From Mycobacteriaceae bacterium (GTDB lineage Bacteria > Actinomycetota > Actinomycetes > Mycobacteriales > Mycobacteriaceae), in assembly GCA_019749805.1 (NCBI GenBank), contig JAIEPH010000028.1:1-64000 (forward strand): 64,000 nucleotides of DNA, in the 5' to 3' direction. Both the position numbers and the translations under genes were made by a program. This document shows, piece by piece, positions 8,411-18,089 of the stretch (the first letter of the stretch is position 1; every line of letters starts with the position of its first letter). The notes below the pieces were generated by a model. It was not told the DNA's origin. It made no database searches and saw only the letters and a program-made list of their open reading frames with translations.

Positions 8411-9607
8411 TTAACCGCCGAAGGCCGCCACGGGACCGATCACGATGATCGCCGGGGGGCGCACGCCGTCGTCGCGGATGCGTTCGGCGGCGTCGCCGAG
8501 GGTGGCTCGCAGGGTCCGCTGCGCTGCCGTGGTGCCGTGTTGTACGACCAGGACCGGCGTTTCTGCAGGTCGCCCACCTTCCAGCAGCACCTTGGCGAAC
8601 TGCTCGATGCGCTCGACGGCCATCAGCAGCACGATCGTGCCCGACATCTGGGCCAGCGCGTTCCAATTCACTAACGATTCGGGGTGGCCAGGCGCAACAT
8701 GCCCGCTGACCACGACGAACTCGTGTGTGACGCCTCTGTGTGTGACGGGAACGCCCGCCAACGCGGGCACTGCTATGGCACTTGTCACACCCGGCACAAC
8801 TGTGACGGGAATCCCGGCGTCCGCGCACGCGATCACCTCTTCGTAGCCTCGCGCGAACACGAACGGATCGCCGCCCTTGAGCCGCACCACGAACTTGCCG
8901 GCCCTGGCCCGGTCGACGAGCACCTCATTGATGGCGTCCTGGGCCATGGCGCGCCCGTACGGGATCTTGGCGGCGTCGATCACCTCGACGTGCGGCGAGA
9001 GCTCGGCGAGCAGTTCCGGCGGCGCCAGGCGGTCGGCGACGACGACATCGGCCTGGGCCAGCATGCGCCTGCCGCGCACGGTGATCAGTTCGGGATCGCC
9101 GGGCCCGCCGCCGACCAGCGCCACCCCACCGGGCAGCACACCCGGCGTCTCGCCGGCGATGAGCCCCTGCTGCAGGGCCTCGTGGATAGCCGACCGGATC
9201 GCGGCCGACCGGCGGTGGTCTCCACCTGCGAGCACCCCGACGGCCAGGCCCTCGTACTCGAACGAGGCGGGGGTCACCGCGGTGCCATCGCGCGCGACGT
9301 CGGCCCGCACACAGAAGATCCGGTTCCGTTCGGCCTCGGCGACGACTGCGGCATTGACGGTCGGATCGTCGGTCGCCGCGATCGCGTACCAGGCGCCGTC
9401 CAGATCGCCGTGACGAAACTCTCTGAGTTCCAACGTGATTCCATCCATCGCCTCGACCGCCGGAGTGGCGCTGCGGGAGATGACGTGCACGTCGGCGCCG
9501 TTGGCCACCAGCAGCGGGAGTCGCCGTTGCGCCACGGTGCCGCCCCCGACGACGACGACCTTTCTGCCGCCAAGACGCAGGCCGACGAGGTAGGCGTTCT
9601 CGGTCAC
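8411..9607 (-). CDS. cysG: Siroheme synthase: uroporphyrinogen-III C-methyltransferase with precorrin-2 dehydrogenase domain
   Basis: A bifunctional enzyme at the siroheme/cobalamin branch point. The N-terminal domain (about 1-155) has an NAD-binding GGGTVAQRR turn and oxidises precorrin-2 and may chelate iron. The C-terminal SUMT domain (about 160-398) methylates uroporphyrinogen III twice with SAM, with GGGPGDPELIT, RLKGGDPFVFARG and VPGVTSA motifs. At 398 residues it is somewhat shorter than enterobacterial CysG (about 457), as usual in mycobacteria, and matches Mtb Rv2847c in place and architecture. The start is a GTG with a weak ribosome-binding site, 9 bp after cobB. It feeds precorrin-2 to the corrin pathway whose later enzymes are encoded just upstream. 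Confidence 0.92.
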   Translation of the reverse strand: MTENAYLVGLRLGGRKVVVVGGGTVAQRRLPLLVANGADVHVISRSATPAVEAMDGITLELREFRHGDLDGAWYAIAATDDPTVNAAVVAEAERNRIFCVRADVARDGTAVTPASFEYEGLAVGVLAGGDHRRSAAIRSAIHEALQQGLIAGETPGVLPGGVALVGGGPGDPELITVRGRRMLAQADVVVADRLAPPELLAELSPHVEVIDAAKIPYGRAMAQDAINEVLVDRARAGKFVVRLKGGDPFVFARGYEEVIACADAGIPVTVVPGVTSAIAVPALAGVPVTHRGVTHEFVVVSGHVAPGHPESLVNWNALAQMSGTIVLLMAVERIEQFAKVLLEGGRPAETPVLVVQHGTTAAQRTLRATLGDAAERIRDDGVRPPAIIVIGPVAAFGG

Positions 9608-9616
9608 CTGCCGAGT

Positions 9617-10999
9617 TTAGAGGTTGTGGTGGCTGGAGTAGAAACTCGACTCCGCCGCGGCGATGAAGCGCGATACCGCTTGCGGGTGTGCGGCCGGATG
9701 GGTATGCAGGTAGCTCGCGTGTACACCGCCATCTACCGCACCGTCTTCGGTCCGATTGGCGGGGCGGTCGCCGAACACCCAGGCTGGTGCATAGTCTTTG
9801 GTGAATTCCACTGCAGTGCGGTGGAATTCGTGACCGACAGTACGGTCCCCGATTTCGTACAGCGGCGATTCGGTCACCGCAACGGCGTTGCGGTAACCCA
9901 GCGTCAGGCGGTCGGTGAAGTGTGCCGAGCCGGACAGCACACCACACATCGGCTGCCCGTCGAGATCGTCGACCAGATAAGCCAGCCCGGCACATTCGGC
10001 GTGCACCGGTGCTCCGGATGCGGCAAGGCTCTTGATCTGTTGCCGCACAACCTCATTGCCCGACAGTTCGGTACCAAACTGTTCCGGGAAGCCGCCGGGT
10101 AGGACGAGTGCGGCGGTCCGCGGCGGCAGCGATTCGGTCAGCGGGTCGAATTCCACGACGTCGGCGCCGGTTCCCAGTAGCAGTTCGCGGTGCTCGGCGT
10201 AACCGAAGCTGAACGCCTTGCCCGCGGCGAGCGCCACCGTCACGTCCTCGGTGACGGGACCGCCGGCCGCGGGATCCCAGGGCTCGTCGGCGACTCCGCT
10301 GACCGCGATCTCGGCGATCGCCGTCAGGTCGACGTGACGTTCGACGCGGCCGATCATCGCCTCCACCGCGGTACGGGCCCGGATGCCGTGCTCGACGGCC
10401 GTCACGAGGCCGAGATGTCTTGACGGAAGAGATAACTCGTCGACTCTTGGAATGGCGCCGTAGACCGTCAGCCCGGCGTGTTCGCACGCCTGCCGCAACA
10501 CCTCCTCGTGGCGCGTTGACCCGACCCGGTTAAGGATGACGCCGGCGACCCGGATCGTCGAGTCGAACGTCGAGAAGCCGTGCAGCAGTGCCGCGGCGCT
10601 GTGACTCTGGCCACGCGCGTCGACCACCAGGATCACCGGCGCGCCCAACAGGGCGGCCACGTGCGCGGTGGACCCTTCGGCAACGCCCGTGAAGCCGTTG
10701 GCGATCCGCCCGTCGAACAGGCCCATCACGCCCTCGACGACAGCGATGTCGGCCGCGGCGCTGCCATGCCGATACAGCGGGCCGATTCGATGTTCGCCGA
10801 CCAGCACCGGGTCGAGGTTGCGGCCCGGGCGCTGTGCGGCCAGTGCGTGGTATCCGGGGTCGATGAAGTCCGGCCCGACCTTGAAGGGCGCCACGGAGTG
10901 GCCCGCCTTCCGGAGGGCGCCCATCAAACCCGTTGCCACAGTGGTCTTTCCACCGCCGGATGCCGGGGCGGCGATGACCACGGCGGGGGTACTCACCAT
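9617..10999 (-). CDS. cobB: Cobyrinic acid a,c-diamide synthase
   Basis: CobB amidates the a and c side chains of (hydrogeno)byrinic acid using glutamine and ATP. An N-terminal P-loop-like segment (ASGGGKTTVATGLM, residues 13-26) begins the synthetase domain, followed by a GPDFIDPGYH motif. The C-terminal half is a class I glutamine amidotransferase with the nucleophile in HAECAGLAYL and the matching His-Glu region downstream. The 460-residue length fits the family. It overlaps the cobO stop: either ATG (10997-10999) or the next codon GTG (GTGA overlap) could start it. It is the third gene of the cobalamin run and matches Mtb Rv2848c. Confidence 0.93.
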   Translation of the reverse strand: MVSTPAVVIAAPASGGGKTTVATGLMGALRKAGHSVAPFKVGPDFIDPGYHALAAQRPGRNLDPVLVGEHRIGPLYRHGSAAADIAVVEGVMGLFDGRIANGFTGVAEGSTAHVAALLGAPVILVVDARGQSHSAAALLHGFSTFDSTIRVAGVILNRVGSTRHEEVLRQACEHAGLTVYGAIPRVDELSLPSRHLGLVTAVEHGIRARTAVEAMIGRVERHVDLTAIAEIAVSGVADEPWDPAAGGPVTEDVTVALAAGKAFSFGYAEHRELLLGTGADVVEFDPLTESLPPRTAALVLPGGFPEQFGTELSGNEVVRQQIKSLAASGAPVHAECAGLAYLVDDLDGQPMCGVLSGSAHFTDRLTLGYRNAVAVTESPLYEIGDRTVGHEFHRTAVEFTKDYAPAWVFGDRPANRTEDGAVDGGVHASYLHTHPAAHPQAVSRFIAAAESSFYSSHHNL

Positions 11000-11607
11000 T
11001 CGATGCCCTTTTGGCCCTTGCGGCCGACGTCCATCGGGTGCTTGACCTTGGTCATCTCGGTGACGAGGTCGGCGGCGTCGAGCAGTTTCCGCGGGGCGTC
11101 GCGGCCGGTGATGACCACATGCTGGGTGCCGGGCCTTCGCGTCAGTACCTCGATCACGTCATCGACGTCGATCCAGCCCCACTTCAGCGGATAGGTGAAC
11201 TCGTCGAGCACGTAGAAGTCGTGGCGTTCCTCGGCGAGGCGGCGGGTGATCTCTGCCCAGCCGTCGGCCGCGGCGACTGCGTGATCGTCCTCGTTGCCGT
11301 GCTTACGCGACCACGACCATCCCGCACCCATCTTGTGCCATTCGACGGCGCCGCCGACCCCGTGCTCGTCGTGCAGCCGACCCAGCTGGCCGAAGGCCGC
11401 CTCTTCGCCGACCTTCCATTTGGCGCTCTTGACGAACTGGAACACCGCCACGGAAAAGCCCTGATTCCAGGCCCGCAACGCCATCCCGAACGCGGCGGTG
11501 GACTTGCCCTTGCCGGTACCGGTGTGCACTGCGAGCAGCGGAGCGTTGCGTCGAGCGCGGGTGGTCAGCCCGTCCTCGGGAACGGTGGCCGGTTGACCCT
11601 GAGGCAT
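10993..11607 (-). CDS. cobO: Cob(I)alamin/cobinamide adenosyltransferase
   Basis: CobO transfers adenosyl from ATP to the reduced corrinoid cobalt to make the coenzyme form. The 204-residue protein has the family P-loop GTGKGKSTAAFG (about 30-41), the KMGAGWSW region and the FYVLDEFTYPLKWGW segment that closes over the corrin. A good ribosome-binding site (GGAGG) precedes the ATG. It is 38 bp after the chelatase gene and overlaps cobB. It corresponds to Mtb Rv2849c (207 aa). Confidence 0.95.
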   Translation of the reverse strand: MPQGQPATVPEDGLTTRARRNAPLLAVHTGTGKGKSTAAFGMALRAWNQGFSVAVFQFVKSAKWKVGEEAAFGQLGRLHDEHGVGGAVEWHKMGAGWSWSRKHGNEDDHAVAAADGWAEITRRLAEERHDFYVLDEFTYPLKWGWIDVDDVIEVLTRRPGTQHVVITGRDAPRKLLDAADLVTEMTKVKHPMDVGRKGQKGIEW

Positions 11608-11645
11608 GGGTACCTTCCTCCCCTAACTTCGTTGTGGGCCCATAA

Positions 11646-13469
11646 CTAGGCGGCGGTGCGAACAAGGTCGGTGAGGTTATCCGCGCGCAGTTGCGCCAGC
11701 CGCACCGCCGGAGCACCCAGGTGGCCGGCCAGTTGCTCGGCCAAACCCAATCGCACATAGGAAGTCTCGCAGTCGACCACCACGGCGGTCGCACCTTCGG
11801 CCACCAGTCGGGCGGCCGCCTCCCGTGCGCGCCCCAGCGGATCAGGACCGCCGGTGGCTCGGCCGTCGGTCAGCACCACCACCAAACTGCGGCGCGCCCG
11901 GTCCCGTGCCTTCTCCCGGACCACCACGTCACGCGCGGCCAGTAGGCCTTGCGCCAATGGAGTTTTCCCGCCGGTGTCGAAACGGGCCAGTCCGCGGCTC
12001 GCGATGTGCACCGACGTCGTCGGCGGCAGCAGCAGCCGGGCATCGGTCTGGCGGAAGGTGATGACGGCGACCTTGTCGCGCCGCTGATACGCGTCGCGCA
12101 ACAGCGACAGCGCGGCGCCGCTGACCGCCGACATCCGGTCGCGGGCGGCCATCGATCCCGACGCGTCTACGACGAAGATCACCAGATTGCCTTCTCGCCC
12201 TTCCCGAACGGCGTGACGCACATCGTCTACCGTCGGCCGCGGGCGCCCGGGCACCCGCTGGTGTTCGGCCGCGGCGAGCAGCGTCCCGAACACGTGCAGT
12301 CCGTGTCCGTCGTTTGAGTGTGTGGTCGACGAGATGACGGTGCCGGTGCGGTTGCGTGCCCGGGATCGGCGTCCAGGCGCCCCGTCGCCCACGCCGGGGA
12401 CGACGAGCGTCCGGGTGCGGAACACCGCGGACGGCGGTGCGCTGGGTCGAGTGGATGAGCTCGAATTTCCCTGTGGTGCAGCCTGATCTGATGACTCACT
12501 GGGCGAGGTTTCGCCGCCGCCGGGTGGGTCGGGCTCCGGCTCGGGGTCGGCAGACTCCCCCGCCTGTTGCATCGCTTCATCGAGCTGTTCGGGATCCAGA
12601 CCGGGATCGTCGAACGGGTCGCGGCGCCGCCGGTGCGGCAACGCGAGTTCGGCGGCCACCCGGATGTCCTCCTCGGCGACCGTGTCGGCACCGCGCCACG
12701 CGGCGTGCGCAACCGCCGTCCTGGCCACCACCAGATCGGCGCGCATACCGTCGACGTCGAACGCCGCGCAGAGGGCTGCGATCCGCCGTAACTCGCTGTC
12801 CGGCAACGTCACCGAGCTCAACCTGTCGCGCGCCGCGGCAATGCGGCCGACCAGTTCGGCGTCGGCCTCGGCGTAGCGGTCGGCGAACTCGGCCGGGTCC
12901 GCCTCGAAAGCCATCCGTTGCCGGACGACCTCGACCCGCACATCGACATCACGGGAGGCGTGTACGTCGACGGTGAGACCGAACCGGTCGAGCAATTGGG
13001 GGCGCAGTTCGCCCTCTTCGGGATTCATGGTGCCGACAAGTACGAACCGCGCGTCATGGCTGTGCGAGACGCCGTCGCGCTCTACGTGCACCCGCCCCAT
13101 CGCGGCGGCGTCGAGAAGCACGTCGACGAGGTGGTCGTGCAGCAGATTGACCTCGTCGACGTAGAGAACTCCGCCGTGCGCACGGGCCAGCAGCCCGGGC
13201 GAGAAAGCATGCTCACCATCGCGCAGCACCTTCTGCAGGTCAATCGAGCCGACGACACGGTCCTCGGTCGCCCCGATGGGCAATTCGACCAGCGCGGCCC
13301 CGTCCACCGCGGCCAGCACCTCGGCCAAGCCGCGCACGGCAGTCGACTTCGCCGTGCCCTTCTCGCCGCGGATCAGCACGCCACCGATCTCCGGGCGCAC
13401 CGCACACAGCAGCAGCGCCAAGCGCAGGCGGTCGTGGCCGACGATCGCGCTGAACGGGTAGGTCGTCAT
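11646..13469 (-). CDS. Fused ChlI-ChlD type metal chelatase subunit
   Basis: A AAA+ ATPase fused to a von Willebrand A domain. The N-terminal half carries the ChlI/BchI P-loop [13 protein letters not shown], Walker B with LYVDEVNLL, and a [16 protein letters not shown] sensor region. A linker rich in Pro, Glu and Ser follows (about 300-365), then a C-terminal VWA domain with a MIDAS motif VVDASGSM near residue 432. In photosynthetic organisms these two parts drive magnesium insertion. This organism has no chlorophyll genes here and the neighbours are cobalamin genes, so it more likely energises the CobN cobaltochelatase; that is inference. The frame is open 38 codons upstream, but ATG 13467-13469 gives [12 protein letters not shown] and an ATGA overlap with the GNAT gene. 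Similar to Mtb Rv2850c. Confidence 0.9.
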   Translation of the reverse strand: MTTYPFSAIVGHDRLRLALLLCAVRPEIGGVLIRGEKGTAKSTAVRGLAEVLAAVDGAALVELPIGATEDRVVGSIDLQKVLRDGEHAFSPGLLARAHGGVLYVDEVNLLHDHLVDVLLDAAAMGRVHVERDGVSHSHDARFVLVGTMNPEEGELRPQLLDRFGLTVDVHASRDVDVRVEVVRQRMAFEADPAEFADRYAEADAELVGRIAAARDRLSSVTLPDSELRRIAALCAAFDVDGMRADLVVARTAVAHAAWRGADTVAEEDIRVAAELALPHRRRRDPFDDPGLDPEQLDEAMQQAGESADPEPEPDPPGGGETSPSESSDQAAPQGNSSSSTRPSAPPSAVFRTRTLVVPGVGDGAPGRRSRARNRTGTVISSTTHSNDGHGLHVFGTLLAAAEHQRVPGRPRPTVDDVRHAVREGREGNLVIFVVDASGSMAARDRMSAVSGAALSLLRDAYQRRDKVAVITFRQTDARLLLPPTTSVHIASRGLARFDTGGKTPLAQGLLAARDVVVREKARDRARRSLVVVLTDGRATGGPDPLGRAREAAARLVAEGATAVVVDCETSYVRLGLAEQLAGHLGAPAVRLAQLRADNLTDLVRTAA

Positions 13470-13912
13470 GACTTGACCATGGGGACGTGCGGGATGCCGT
13501 CGTCGAGGAATTCGGCCCCGTCGCGTACGAATCCGTGATGGGCGTACATCTCCTCGAGGTAGGTCTGCGCGTTGATGCGGCACGGGTAATCGCCGACCTC
13601 GGCGAGTGCCGCCTGCAGCAGTCGGGTGGTGTGCCCCTGGCCACGCGCCTCGCGCTTGGTGCAGACGCGGCCGATGCGAAAGCCTTTCTGGCCGCCGGGA
13701 TGTTCTTCCATCAGCCGCAGTGTGCAGATGACCTCTCCGTCGGCCCTTTCGAGCCAGAAGTGGCGGGTCTCGGTGAGCAGATCGCGCCCGTCCAGTTCCG
13801 GGTACGGGGTGGCCTGTTCGACGACGAAGACCTCGACGCGCAACTTCAGCAGTTCGTAGAGCGTCGCGGCGTCCAGATCCTTGGCCCAGCTTCGGCGTAG
13901 CGCGACCGTCAT
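13466..13912 (-). CDS. GNAT acetyltransferase, ElaA type
   Basis: A 148-residue single-domain Gcn5-related N-acetyltransferase. It has the ElaA-family N-terminus ([25 protein letters not shown]) and the acetyl-CoA-binding motif A in [20 protein letters not shown], with a [10 protein letters not shown]-type C-terminal segment. The substrate is unknown. It is the first gene of the leftward run GNAT-chelatase-cobO-cobB-cysG-efpA-MFS-proS, and its stop overlaps the chelatase start by 4 bp. The position matches Mtb Rv2851c. A role in cobalamin synthesis is not implied by the family. Confidence 0.88.
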   Translation of the reverse strand: MTVALRRSWAKDLDAATLYELLKLRVEVFVVEQATPYPELDGRDLLTETRHFWLERADGEVICTLRLMEEHPGGQKGFRIGRVCTKREARGQGHTTRLLQAALAEVGDYPCRINAQTYLEEMYAHHGFVRDGAEFLDDGIPHVPMVKS

Positions 13913-14093
13913 CGGGCGCTCACCGCCCCAACATGGTCCTCGACTACCGAGTCCACGGCTACCTGCGGGTCAGCCACCCGATCGATCATCCTCCATGCTC
14001 GGTTTGATCCTGCTTGGCGGATTTCAGGTTATCCCGCGGCCATGTCCGGTCGTCGCCCCAGGTGGGCCGCGAGCCACGACTAAGCTCATCTGG
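13913..14093. other. Divergent intergenic region without recognisable riboswitch
   Basis: This 181-bp gap separates the leftward cobalamin/efflux run from the rightward hydrolase-mtr pair. I looked for the conserved B12-box and for long dyads and saw neither. In Mtb, as I recall, mqo (Rv2852c) and a PE_PGRS gene lie here; both are absent. It must hold promoters for both directions but none is convincing. Confidence 0.4.
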
Positions 14094-15107
14094 GTGACCG
14101 AGTGGACGGCGGATGTGCTGGCTGGCTACCGGCAACAGACGTTCGGGTTGGGGCCCGACCCCGACGGAGAAGGGCTGCTGGTCGCCACGCTGGTGCGCCG
14201 CGGCGACGTCAACCCGCCGGCCACCCGTGCCGTGCTGGTCGTACACGGTTTCACCGATTATTTCTTCCACACCGAACTCGCGGATCATCTGGCCGATCGC
14301 GGGTTTGCGTTCTACGCGCTGGATCTGCACAAATGCGGGCGATCCTGGCGGGAGGGCCAGACACCTCACTTCACCACCGACCTGGCCCGCTACGACCACG
14401 AGCTGATCCGCGCGTTGAGCGTGATAAACACCGAGACGTCGGCCGACGTGCTCGTCTACGGGCACTCCGCGGGCGGGCTCATCGTGTCGTTGTTCCTGGA
14501 CCGCCTCCGCAGTCAGGGATTGACGCAGCGCAACCGCGTCGCCGGGTTGGTGCTGAACAGCCCCTGGCTGGATCTGCAGGGTCCGGCGTTCCTGCGCGCC
14601 GCTCCTACCGGTGCGGCAATCGCGGCGCTGTCCCGAGTTCGCAAGAAGACCGTGGTGCGCGCACCGGTCCCCGAGGGCGGGTACGGCTCGACGCTGCACC
14701 GCGACTACTCGGGCGAATTCGACTACGACCTCAGATGGAAGCCCATCGGCGGATTTCCGGTGACGTTCGGCTGGATCAACGCCATCCGGCGCGGCCACGC
14801 CAAACTTCACCGCGGGCTCGACGTCGGTGTGCCCAACCTGATCCTGCGGTCGGATCGCAGCGTGCGTGAGGTGTCCGACCCCGATGTCATCCAGCGCGGC
14901 GACGCCGTACTCGACGTCAATCAGATCGCCCGCTGGGCCGGCTGCATCGGCAACCGGAGCACCGTCGTGCCGATCACCGACGCCAAGCATGACGTGTTTC
15001 TGTCCGTTCCCGAGGCGCGCCAAGCCGCCTACGACGAATTGGATCGTTGGCTTGACGCCCATGTTGCGGGCTCGACGACGCAACGCGACCAAGGGGTGAC
15101 CAGGTGA
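14094..15107 (+). CDS. Serine alpha/beta hydrolase (monoacylglycerol-lipase-like)
   Basis: An alpha/beta hydrolase of 337 residues similar in position to Mtb Rv2854. The oxyanion segment is VVHGFTDYFFH (about 50-60), the nucleophile elbow GHSAGG puts the catalytic serine at residue 125, and a C-terminal ITDAKHDVFLS segment supplies the histidine. It resembles lysophospholipase/monoacylglycerol lipase-type enzymes. The substrate is unknown. The frame is open from 13881, but GTG 14094 (VTEWTADVLAGYRQQ) is preferred because the upstream residues are low in family character and overlap the divergent gene. The stop overlaps the mtr start (GTGA), so it is coupled to mycothione reductase. Confidence 0.85.
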   Translation: MTEWTADVLAGYRQQTFGLGPDPDGEGLLVATLVRRGDVNPPATRAVLVVHGFTDYFFHTELADHLADRGFAFYALDLHKCGRSWREGQTPHFTTDLARYDHELIRALSVINTETSADVLVYGHSAGGLIVSLFLDRLRSQGLTQRNRVAGLVLNSPWLDLQGPAFLRAAPTGAAIAALSRVRKKTVVRAPVPEGGYGSTLHRDYSGEFDYDLRWKPIGGFPVTFGWINAIRRGHAKLHRGLDVGVPNLILRSDRSVREVSDPDVIQRGDAVLDVNQIARWAGCIGNRSTVVPITDAKHDVFLSVPEARQAAYDELDRWLDAHVAGSTTQRDQGVTR

Positions 15108-16519
15108 CTCACTTCGACATCGCAATCATCGGAACCGGTTCGGGCAACTCGATCCTCGATGAGCGGTACAACGACAGACGGGTGGCGATCTGCGAACAGG
15201 GTGTGTTCGGTGGCACGTGCCTCAACGTGGGCTGCATCCCAACCAAAATGTTCGTCTACGCCGCCGGCGTCGCCCAAGAGGTAAGGGAGTCATCACGTTA
15301 CGGCGTCGACGCCCATCTCGACGGGGTGCGGTGGCCAGACATCGTGTCCCGAGTGTTCGGCCGCATCGATCCGCTCGCAGACGGTGGCAAGAACTATCGG
15401 CGATCGTCACCGAACGTCGAGGTCTTCGGTAGCCACACACGTTTCGCGAAGACGAAGCCCGACGGCCGCTACGCCTTGCGCACCGACGACGGCGACGAAT
15501 TCACCGCCGACCAGGTGGTGATCGCGGCGGGCTCCAGAGCCATCGCGCCCGACGCCGTCACCGCATGCGGGGTGAGCTATCACACCAGCGACACCATCAT
15601 GCGCATCGCGGACGTGCCCGAGCACTTGATCATCATCGGTGGTGGTTTCATCGCCTGCGAGTTCGCCCATATCTTCTCGGCGCTCGGCAGCCACGTGACT
15701 CTGATGATCCGCGGCAGCACCCTGCTGCGCGGCCACGACGACGATATCGCCATGCGGTTCACCGACATCGCGTCGAGGAAATGGGAGATCCGCAATCACC
15801 ATGAGCTGGCCGACGCGCACAACGTCGGCGACGGTGTCGAGATCACGTGCACGGACGGCTCGAAGGTGCGGGGTGACGTGCTGCTCGTCGCCACTGGGCG
15901 CGTTCCCAACGGCGATCGGCTCGACGCCGAATTGGCCGGTGTCAAGGTCAATGCCAATGGACAGGTCGTCGTCGATGAGTTCCAGCGCACCACTGCGCGC
16001 AATGTGTTCGCACTCGGCGACGTGTCGTCGGACCATCAGCTCAAGCATGTGGCCAATCATGAGGCGCGCCGCGTGAAACACAATCTCCTTCAGGACTGGG
16101 ACGACACCGATGCGCTCATGCCGTCCGACCATCGCAATGTGCCCTCGGCTGTCTTCACCGACCCGCAGATCGCGAGTGTCGGGCTGACTGAGAACGAAGC
16201 GCGGGCAAAAGGTTTGAATATCAAGGTCAAGATCCAGGACTACGGCGACGTCGCGTACGGCTGGGCCATGGAGGATACGACGGGGATCGCGAAGATCATC
16301 GTCGACGACGACAGCGGCCTGATACTCGGCGCGCACATCATGGGACACCAGGCGTCGTCGCTGATTCAGCCGTTGATCCAGGCGATGAACTTCGACCTGG
16401 CGGCGCAGGACATGGCGCGCGGCCAGTACTGGATCCATCCCGCGCTGCCCGAAGTGATCGAGAATGCGCTGCTGGCGCTCTGCGGCGAACCACCCTGGCC
16501 GCCGTCCAAGCGCCATTGA
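15104..16519 (+). CDS. mtr: Mycothione reductase
   Basis: An FAD/NADPH disulfide oxidoreductase that reduces mycothiol disulfide, the actinobacterial counterpart of glutathione reductase. The FAD-binding Rossmann motif GTGSGNS is at 10-16. The redox-active pair is C39 and C44 in GGTCLNVGCIPTK, the NADPH-binding domain has IIGGGFIACEFAH, the second FAD motif is NVFALGDVS, and the C-terminal interface has HPALPEV with the catalytic His-Glu pair. It corresponds to Mtb Rv2855. The GTG start overlaps the hydrolase stop. The cbiO gene converges on it 62 bp downstream, with no strong terminator visible. Confidence 0.94.
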   Translation: MTHFDIAIIGTGSGNSILDERYNDRRVAICEQGVFGGTCLNVGCIPTKMFVYAAGVAQEVRESSRYGVDAHLDGVRWPDIVSRVFGRIDPLADGGKNYRRSSPNVEVFGSHTRFAKTKPDGRYALRTDDGDEFTADQVVIAAGSRAIAPDAVTACGVSYHTSDTIMRIADVPEHLIIIGGGFIACEFAHIFSALGSHVTLMIRGSTLLRGHDDDIAMRFTDIASRKWEIRNHHELADAHNVGDGVEITCTDGSKVRGDVLLVATGRVPNGDRLDAELAGVKVNANGQVVVDEFQRTTARNVFALGDVSSDHQLKHVANHEARRVKHNLLQDWDDTDALMPSDHRNVPSAVFTDPQIASVGLTENEARAKGLNIKVKIQDYGDVAYGWAMEDTTGIAKIIVDDDSGLILGAHIMGHQASSLIQPLIQAMNFDLAAQDMARGQYWIHPALPEVIENALLALCGEPPWPPSKRH

Positions 16520-16581
16520 CCGCCCCCGTGGTGGTGCCCGACGAGGACGACCTCGACTACCTAAACCACGGAGCGTGGCTC

Positions 16582-17316
16582 TCAACGACCTTTGACCGAG
16601 AAGCCCCACGGCAGCTCGAGGCGGTGCGCGGCAAGCAATTCCGAATCGGACAGAATGTCGGTGATCGCGCCGTCCGCGACGATGGCGCCACCGTCCATCA
16701 CCACGGCCCGGTCGCACAGCTGTGCCGCATAGGGCAGGTCATGGGTGACGATCAACATGGTGGCGTTCAGCCCCGAGAGCGTCTCGGCCAGTTCGCGCCG
16801 CGCGACCGGGTCCAGGTTCGCCGAGGGCTCATCGAGCACGAGGATGTCCGGCTGACAGGCCAGCACGGTGGCCAATGCGGCCCTGCGCCGCTGACCCGCC
16901 GATAGATGGGTGGGACTGCGTTCGGCGTCTTCGGTCAGCGACACGACCTCAAGCGCGCTCGCCACCCGGGCGGCGAGCTCCTCACCGCGCAACCCGAAAT
17001 TCGCCGGACCGAAAGCGACGTCCTGCGCGACGGTCGGCATGAACAACTGGTCGTCGGGATCCTGGAAGACCAAGCCGACGCGCCTGCGGATGTCGTGAAG
17101 GCTCTTCCGGTTCAGCGAGATTCCGCTGATCTGCACCGACCCGGTCGTCGCGGTCAGGACACCGTTGAGATGCAACATCAACGTCGTCTTGCCCGCCCCG
17201 TTGGGGCCGAGCACCGCGACCCGCTCGCCATCGGCCACCTCCAGGTCGACGCCGTCGAGGGCCACATGTCCGTCCGGATAGACGTGCCGCAGCGCCTCGA
17301 TGCGGATCGCGTTCAC
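16582..17316 (-). CDS. cbiO: Cobalt/nickel ECF transporter ATPase CbiO
   Basis: The ATPase of an energy-coupling-factor metal transporter (244 aa). The Walker A is GPNGAGKTT (37-45), the Q-loop LVFQDPDDQLFMP, the signature LSAGQRRRAALA, Walker B ILVLDEPSANLDP, and the switch histidine in IVTHDLPYA. The Q-loop sequence DPDDQLF is typical of CbiO. GTG 17314-17316 is chosen because it overlaps the cbiQ stop (GTGA); the longer open frame would run into cbiQ. It is the last gene of cbiM-cbiN-cbiQ-cbiO, all coupled or within a few bases of each other. Confidence 0.93.
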   Translation of the reverse strand: MNAIRIEALRHVYPDGHVALDGVDLEVADGERVAVLGPNGAGKTTLMLHLNGVLTATTGSVQISGISLNRKSLHDIRRRVGLVFQDPDDQLFMPTVAQDVAFGPANFGLRGEELAARVASALEVVSLTEDAERSPTHLSAGQRRRAALATVLACQPDILVLDEPSANLDPVARRELAETLSGLNATMLIVTHDLPYAAQLCDRAVVMDGGAIVADGAITDILSDSELLAAHRLELPWGFSVKGR

Positions 17317-18086
17317 AGCGTCACCCGCGCCGCCACCGATACGACGACCGCCGCGGCAGCCGGAAGCATGGCCACCACCCACTGGGACGCCATCGCCCTC
17401 GGTGGGGCGCCGATCACCGCGAGATCCGGTGCCCTACCGTCGAATCCACGTGACAACATCGCGGCGTACACCCGCTCGCCGCGTTCGTAGGAGCGCAGGA
17501 ACAACGCTCCGATGCCAGTCGCGATCGCGCGGGCCTGATGCAGTGCCCGCGGCGAGTCACCGCGCGCGATCCTGGCCATCCGCATACGGCTCACCTCGGC
17601 CGCGAGCAGGTCGATGTAACGGATCATCAGCACGAGCACCGATGTCACCACCGCGGGAACGGCCAGCCGGCTCAGCGCGGCGGGTAGCTCGGTTGCGGAT
17701 GTGGTGGCGGCGAGGGTCAACGCGGCCGCGACACCGAGTGTGCCCTTGACGACGATGCCCCACGCCGCCCACAGTCCGGCTACCGAAAGTTGCAATCCCG
17801 CAACATCGATGCGCTGCCCGCCCTCGGCGAACGGCAAAAGGACGGCGAGTACCAGAAACGGTGCCTCGATCAGCATGCGCGGCAGCACCCACCGCAGCGG
17901 TATCCGCGCGAGACGCCACGTCGCGACGATGATCGCGGCGTAGATCGCAAACGGCCAGAACATCTCCCGGGGCGTGGCGACGACGGCGAGGACGAACACC
18001 AGCAGACAGACGATCTTCACCTCGGCGGGTGTCCGGTGTACGGCCGACTCGTCGTGGCGATACAGCGGATGCGCGCCTGCACCCAT
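17313..18086 (-). CDS. cbiQ: Cobalt/nickel ECF transporter transmembrane coupling protein CbiQ
   Basis: The EcfT-type membrane subunit that links the CbiMN substrate-binding part to the ATPase. The 257-residue protein has several hydrophobic helices (about 25-45, 50-65, 70-90, 105-130, 230-255) and the two cytoplasmic coupling helices with the Ala-Arg-Gly signatures: MARIARGD (about 175) and AMLSRGFDGR (about 210). ATG at 18084-18086 follows the cbiN stop by 3 bp. A short histidine-containing N-terminus (MGAGAHPLYRHDES) precedes TM1. Confidence 0.92.
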   Translation of the reverse strand: MGAGAHPLYRHDESAVHRTPAEVKIVCLLVFVLAVVATPREMFWPFAIYAAIIVATWRLARIPLRWVLPRMLIEAPFLVLAVLLPFAEGGQRIDVAGLQLSVAGLWAAWGIVVKGTLGVAAALTLAATTSATELPAALSRLAVPAVVTSVLVLMIRYIDLLAAEVSRMRMARIARGDSPRALHQARAIATGIGALFLRSYERGERVYAAMLSRGFDGRAPDLAVIGAPPRAMASQWVVAMLPAAAAVVVSVAARVTL

Positions 18087-18089
18087 GCG

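Noticed and set aside
13913-14093. Possible cobalamin riboswitch upstream of the cobalamin run
   Set aside because: No B12-box-like sequence or matching long stems were seen on either strand; the cbiM upstream gap (about 90 bp) is also too short.
16520-16581. Terminator between mtr and cbiO
   Set aside because: Only a 5-bp stem (CCACG-GAG-CGTGG) is visible, too weak to call.
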